DNA from: Acidobacteriota bacterium
GTDB lineage: Bacteria > Acidobacteriota > Terriglobia > Bryobacterales > Bryobacteraceae
Assembly: GCA_017304135.1 (NCBI GenBank)
Contig: JAFLBB010000008.1
Coordinates: forward strand, 19,550-83,549
Reading direction: 5' to 3'
Length of the DNA: 64,000 bases
Shown here piece after piece: positions 61,885 through 64,000 of this stretch (within the stretch, counting starts at the first letter, position 1; every line of letters starts with the position of its first letter). The translations under genes and the position numbers were made by a program. The notes beneath the pieces are model-generated. The model did no database searches and was not told the DNA's origin. It saw nothing but the letters and a program-made list of their open reading frames with translations.

Positions 61885-62910
61885 TTATGCCCTCGGCGGG
61901 GGAATCTGTTCGAGGACCTTCTTCAACAGCGCGTCCGAGGTGAGCCGTTCGCTTTCGGCGTGGAAGTTGAGCAGAATGCGGTGGCGCAGCACGGGAATCG
62001 CCAGCGCCGTGATGTCCTCATAGGTGACGTGATAGCGCTTCCGCGTGAGCGCGCGGGCCTTGGCAGCCAGCACGAGGAACTGCGCCGCGCGCACGCTGGC
62101 GCCGTAGTTCACATACTTTTTCACGATCTCCGGCGCTTCGGTGGTGGAAAAGCGCGTCGCGCGCACAAGTTGAATGGCGTATTTGGCGACCGATTCGGCG
62201 ATCGGCACCATGCGCACCAGTTGCTGGTAGCCGACAATCTCTTCGGCGTTGGTCACCACCTCGAGCTTGGCCTCGTGCGTCGTCGTGGTCAGCCCGATCA
62301 CCGACAGTTCATCTTCGGCGCTCAGGTAGTCGAGCACGGTGTTGAAGAGGAAGCGGTCCAACTGCGCCTCGGGCAACGGGTAGGTGCCTTCGAGCTCGAT
62401 CGGGTTCTGCGTGGCCAGCACAAAGAACGGCGCAGGCAAATTGTAGTGATTGCCGCGCACCGTGCACGAGCGCTCCTGCATGGCTTCGAGCAGCGCCGAT
62501 TGCGTCTTGGGCGGCGTGCGGTTGATTTCGTCGGCGAGCAGGATGTTGCCGAAAATCGGCCCCTTCACGAAGGTCCAGGTGCGGTGGCCCGTCGTCGGGT
62601 CCTCTTCGATGATGTCGGTGCCGGTGATGTCGGTGGGCATCAGGTCAGGCGTGAACTGGATGCGCTTGAACTCCAGGCCGAGCGTGGTGGCGATGGTGCG
62701 CACCATGAGTGTCTTGGCCGTGCCCGGCAGGCCCGTGATCAGGCAGTGCCCGCCCACGAACAAGGCAATGAGGATTTGTTCCAGAACCTCTTCCTGGCCG
62801 ACAATCACACGGCGCACCTGTTGGGTGATGTCCGCGTAGCACTGCTGGAAGCGGTCGACGCGCGCCCTCAATTCGGCGCTGTCCAGATTCACGTCCGTCA
62901 TCGTCGACAT
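61885..62910 (-). CDS. moxR: MoxR-family AAA+ ATPase
   Basis: A 341-residue AAA+ ATPase. Walker A is GLPGTAKT (60-67), Walker B is ILLADEIN (about 123-130), and the MoxR segments FTPDLMPTDITGTDI and QERSCTVRGNHYNLPAPF are present. It is a chaperone that activates the neighbouring VWA proteins. ATG 62910 (MSTMTDVN) is chosen over 62940, because AGGAG lies 10-14 nt before it and the earlier start overlaps the upstream gene. Confidence 0.93.
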   Translation of the reverse strand: MSTMTDVNLDSAELRARVDRFQQCYADITQQVRRVIVGQEEVLEQILIALFVGGHCLITGLPGTAKTLMVRTIATTLGLEFKRIQFTPDLMPTDITGTDIIEEDPTTGHRTWTFVKGPIFGNILLADEINRTPPKTQSALLEAMQERSCTVRGNHYNLPAPFFVLATQNPIELEGTYPLPEAQLDRFLFNTVLDYLSAEDELSVIGLTTTTHEAKLEVVTNAEEIVGYQQLVRMVPIAESVAKYAIQLVRATRFSTTEAPEIVKKYVNYGASVRAAQFLVLAAKARALTRKRYHVTYEDITALAIPVLRHRILLNFHAESERLTSDALLKKVLEQIPPPRA

Positions 62911-62914
62911 GTTG

Positions 62915-64000
62915 TTATCGTTTCTCCTTCTGCCCAGCATCGCCCGCGTTCAATTCGAGCATCAATTTCTGCGCCGGCTTGAATCCCGGCGCGGCCTCCA
63001 GCGCCAGAAACACCTGTTCCTCGGCCTTCGACCGCTGGCCCGCCTTCAGATACGCCTGCGCCAGATCAAAGTGCGCCGAGGCGGCGTCAATCGGACCGCC
63101 CGCCACCACGGCCTCAAACTCACGGATCGCATCCGGCACGCGGCCCAGAGCCAGGCTCAACTCGCCCAGCTTGCGGTGCATCGGCTCATCCTTGAGCGGA
63201 TAGATGTAGTTGATCCTGGTAAGCGTGCGCGCCGCGGCCGCCTTGTCGCCCGCCTCTTCCTGCAACCCGGCCAGCTTCTTCAGCGTCTCGGGCATCTTGC
63301 CGCCCTTGTTCGCATACTGCTCCAGCAGCTTGCGCGCATTGGCCTTGTCCTTCAGCTCCAAATAGGAATCAGCGGCGATCTCATACATGCTGCCCGGCTC
63401 GACAAAGTCCGGATAGATTTCGATCAACTCCTTGGCCTTGGCAACCATCCCCGCGTGATCGGAGGCGCGCTTGAGCGTGGCCAGCGCCGTCATGCCCTTG
63501 CGCCAGTCGTCATATTTCGTCACCGCCGCGCCGGCTTCCTTTTCCACCCAGGCGAGGAACTCCTTGTCGAAGTCCTCGGGCTTCATGCCCAGCGCCTGCT
63601 CAATCACCTCGGGCGTCGTCTTGCGCTTGGCGAACATGTGCATCATTTCGAGCAGCTTGTCGTAGCCCCATTTGCCGTTGATGTAATCGCAGATGCGCCC
63701 GGCCTGGAAATAGCTCACCACCACCTGCTGCGGATATTTCGGGCGGATGAAACCGCGATCGAGCTCAGCCACCGGCAGCAGTTGCTTGCCCTTGATGGCG
63801 CCGAGAATGTCAGGCGTCATGCGGTCGCCCCAGTCGGGCTCGATGGCCGTCTCCTCGTGCACGGCCAGCCCTTCGGTGAACCAGCGAGGCACGCGGTGCT
63901 TGGTCGCCGTGAGCACGAAGACGTGGCTCAACTCATGCCACAGCGTGCTTGCCCAGTGGAACGTCCCAGGCTTGCGGCCCGAAGGCGAATCCATCGCCAC
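62915..64000 (-). CDS. TPR protein with HExxH peptidase-MA-like domain (5' partial)
   Basis: At least 361 residues; the gene runs off the right edge and its start is not in the window. The visible N-terminal part has TLWHELSHVFVLTATKHRVP with the zincin H-E-L-S-H motif, followed by WFTEGLAVHEE, as in peptidase-MA-like domains. From about residue 190 come TPR-like helix pairs (DFVEPGSMYEIAADSYLELKDK; AASAHFDLAQAYLKAGQRSK). It is 4 bp upstream of moxR and clearly in its operon, so an envelope-quality-control role is inferred. Confidence 0.85.
   Translation of the reverse strand: MAMDSPSGRKPGTFHWASTLWHELSHVFVLTATKHRVPRWFTEGLAVHEETAIEPDWGDRMTPDILGAIKGKQLLPVAELDRGFIRPKYPQQVVVSYFQAGRICDYINGKWGYDKLLEMMHMFAKRKTTPEVIEQALGMKPEDFDKEFLAWVEKEAGAAVTKYDDWRKGMTALATLKRASDHAGMVAKAKELIEIYPDFVEPGSMYEIAADSYLELKDKANARKLLEQYANKGGKMPETLKKLAGLQEEAGDKAAAARTLTRINYIYPLKDEPMHRKLGELSLALGRVPDAIREFEAVVAGGPIDAASAHFDLAQAYLKAGQRSKAEEQVFLALEAAPGFKPAQKLMLELNAGDAGQKEKR

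Noticed and set aside
1..64000. tRNA or rRNA genes, CRISPR arrays, insertion sequences, prophage, riboswitches
   Set aside because: None were found by eye. Short GC-rich repeats occur only as Gly or Gln linkers inside genes. No second in-frame TGA with a SECIS-like hairpin was noticed elsewhere.

Overview
The window is dense, GC-rich bacterial chromosome that looks like an acidobacterium of the Solibacter/Bryobacter type. The evidence for that is a long exported protein ending in the 'acidobacterial' TIGR03437-like domain together with BACON and VWA domains, two Oar-like TonB-dependent receptors with N-terminal carboxypeptidase-regulatory folds, a giant Ig/TIG-repeat protein, an ECF42-type sigma factor with its DGPF/YCII partner, and BlaI/BlaR-like regulators. 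No rRNA, tRNA, CRISPR array, IS element or prophage was seen.

Layout. 1-5300: the C-terminal receiver domain of a hybrid kinase, a methyltransferase, a phosphofructokinase with pyrophosphate-type residues, a GNAT enzyme, a lipoprotein and an L-type-lectin-like protein. 5300-11400: a 1374-residue VWA/BACON/TIGR03437 secreted protein, a TPR protein and a Cys-rich rhodanese-like protein. 11400-18870: GlcD-like oxidase, a peptidoglycan-binding/HExxH protein, an M28 peptidase, a TlpA-like thioredoxin, a pterin operon (two PTPS/QueD paralogues plus FolE), a divergent Hfq and a hotdog thioesterase. 18890-25700: BlaI-BlaR pair with a dyad operator, NmrA-like protein, two exported beta-propeller proteins and TrpD. 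25800-28330: SucC, SucD and Ndk, closed by a clear terminator. 28370-31320: a small lower-GC patch with a coiled-coil/zinc-finger protein and a HigBA toxin-antitoxin module, then a B12-binding radical SAM protein. 31330-36180: DUF3788 protein, ECF42 sigma factor with DGPF protein, a small membrane protein and a GAF-GGDEF-EAL protein. 36450-49900: a secreted Ig/TIG giant with a small partner, then two TonB-dependent receptors flanking a degenerate JAMM/MPN membrane protein. 49900-55030: a methyltransferase, a probable selenoprotein and a PAS-GGDEF-EAL protein. 55060-64000: a MoxR / DUF58 / BatA-like / DUF4175 operon preceded by a TPR metallopeptidase-like protein.

The most notable item is the minus-strand gene at 50772-51881. 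An in-frame TGA sits exactly at the first position of a CxxC redox motif (UPYC). It is followed 13 nt later by a perfect 7-bp hairpin with the loop GGTCG, placed as in bacterial SECIS elements. The protein is read here as a selenocysteine-containing redoxin fused to a DsbD-alpha-like domain. Further observations are a tandem PTPS/QueD pair whose catalytic residues are lost in complementary fashion, a JAMM-fold protein that has lost both zinc histidines, and several genes whose extended -10 boxes lie 6-7 nt from the start codon, suggesting leaderless mRNAs.

Start codons were reassigned in many genes because open frames in this GC-rich DNA run far upstream of the likely starts. Family assignments come from motif reading only; no database search was run.
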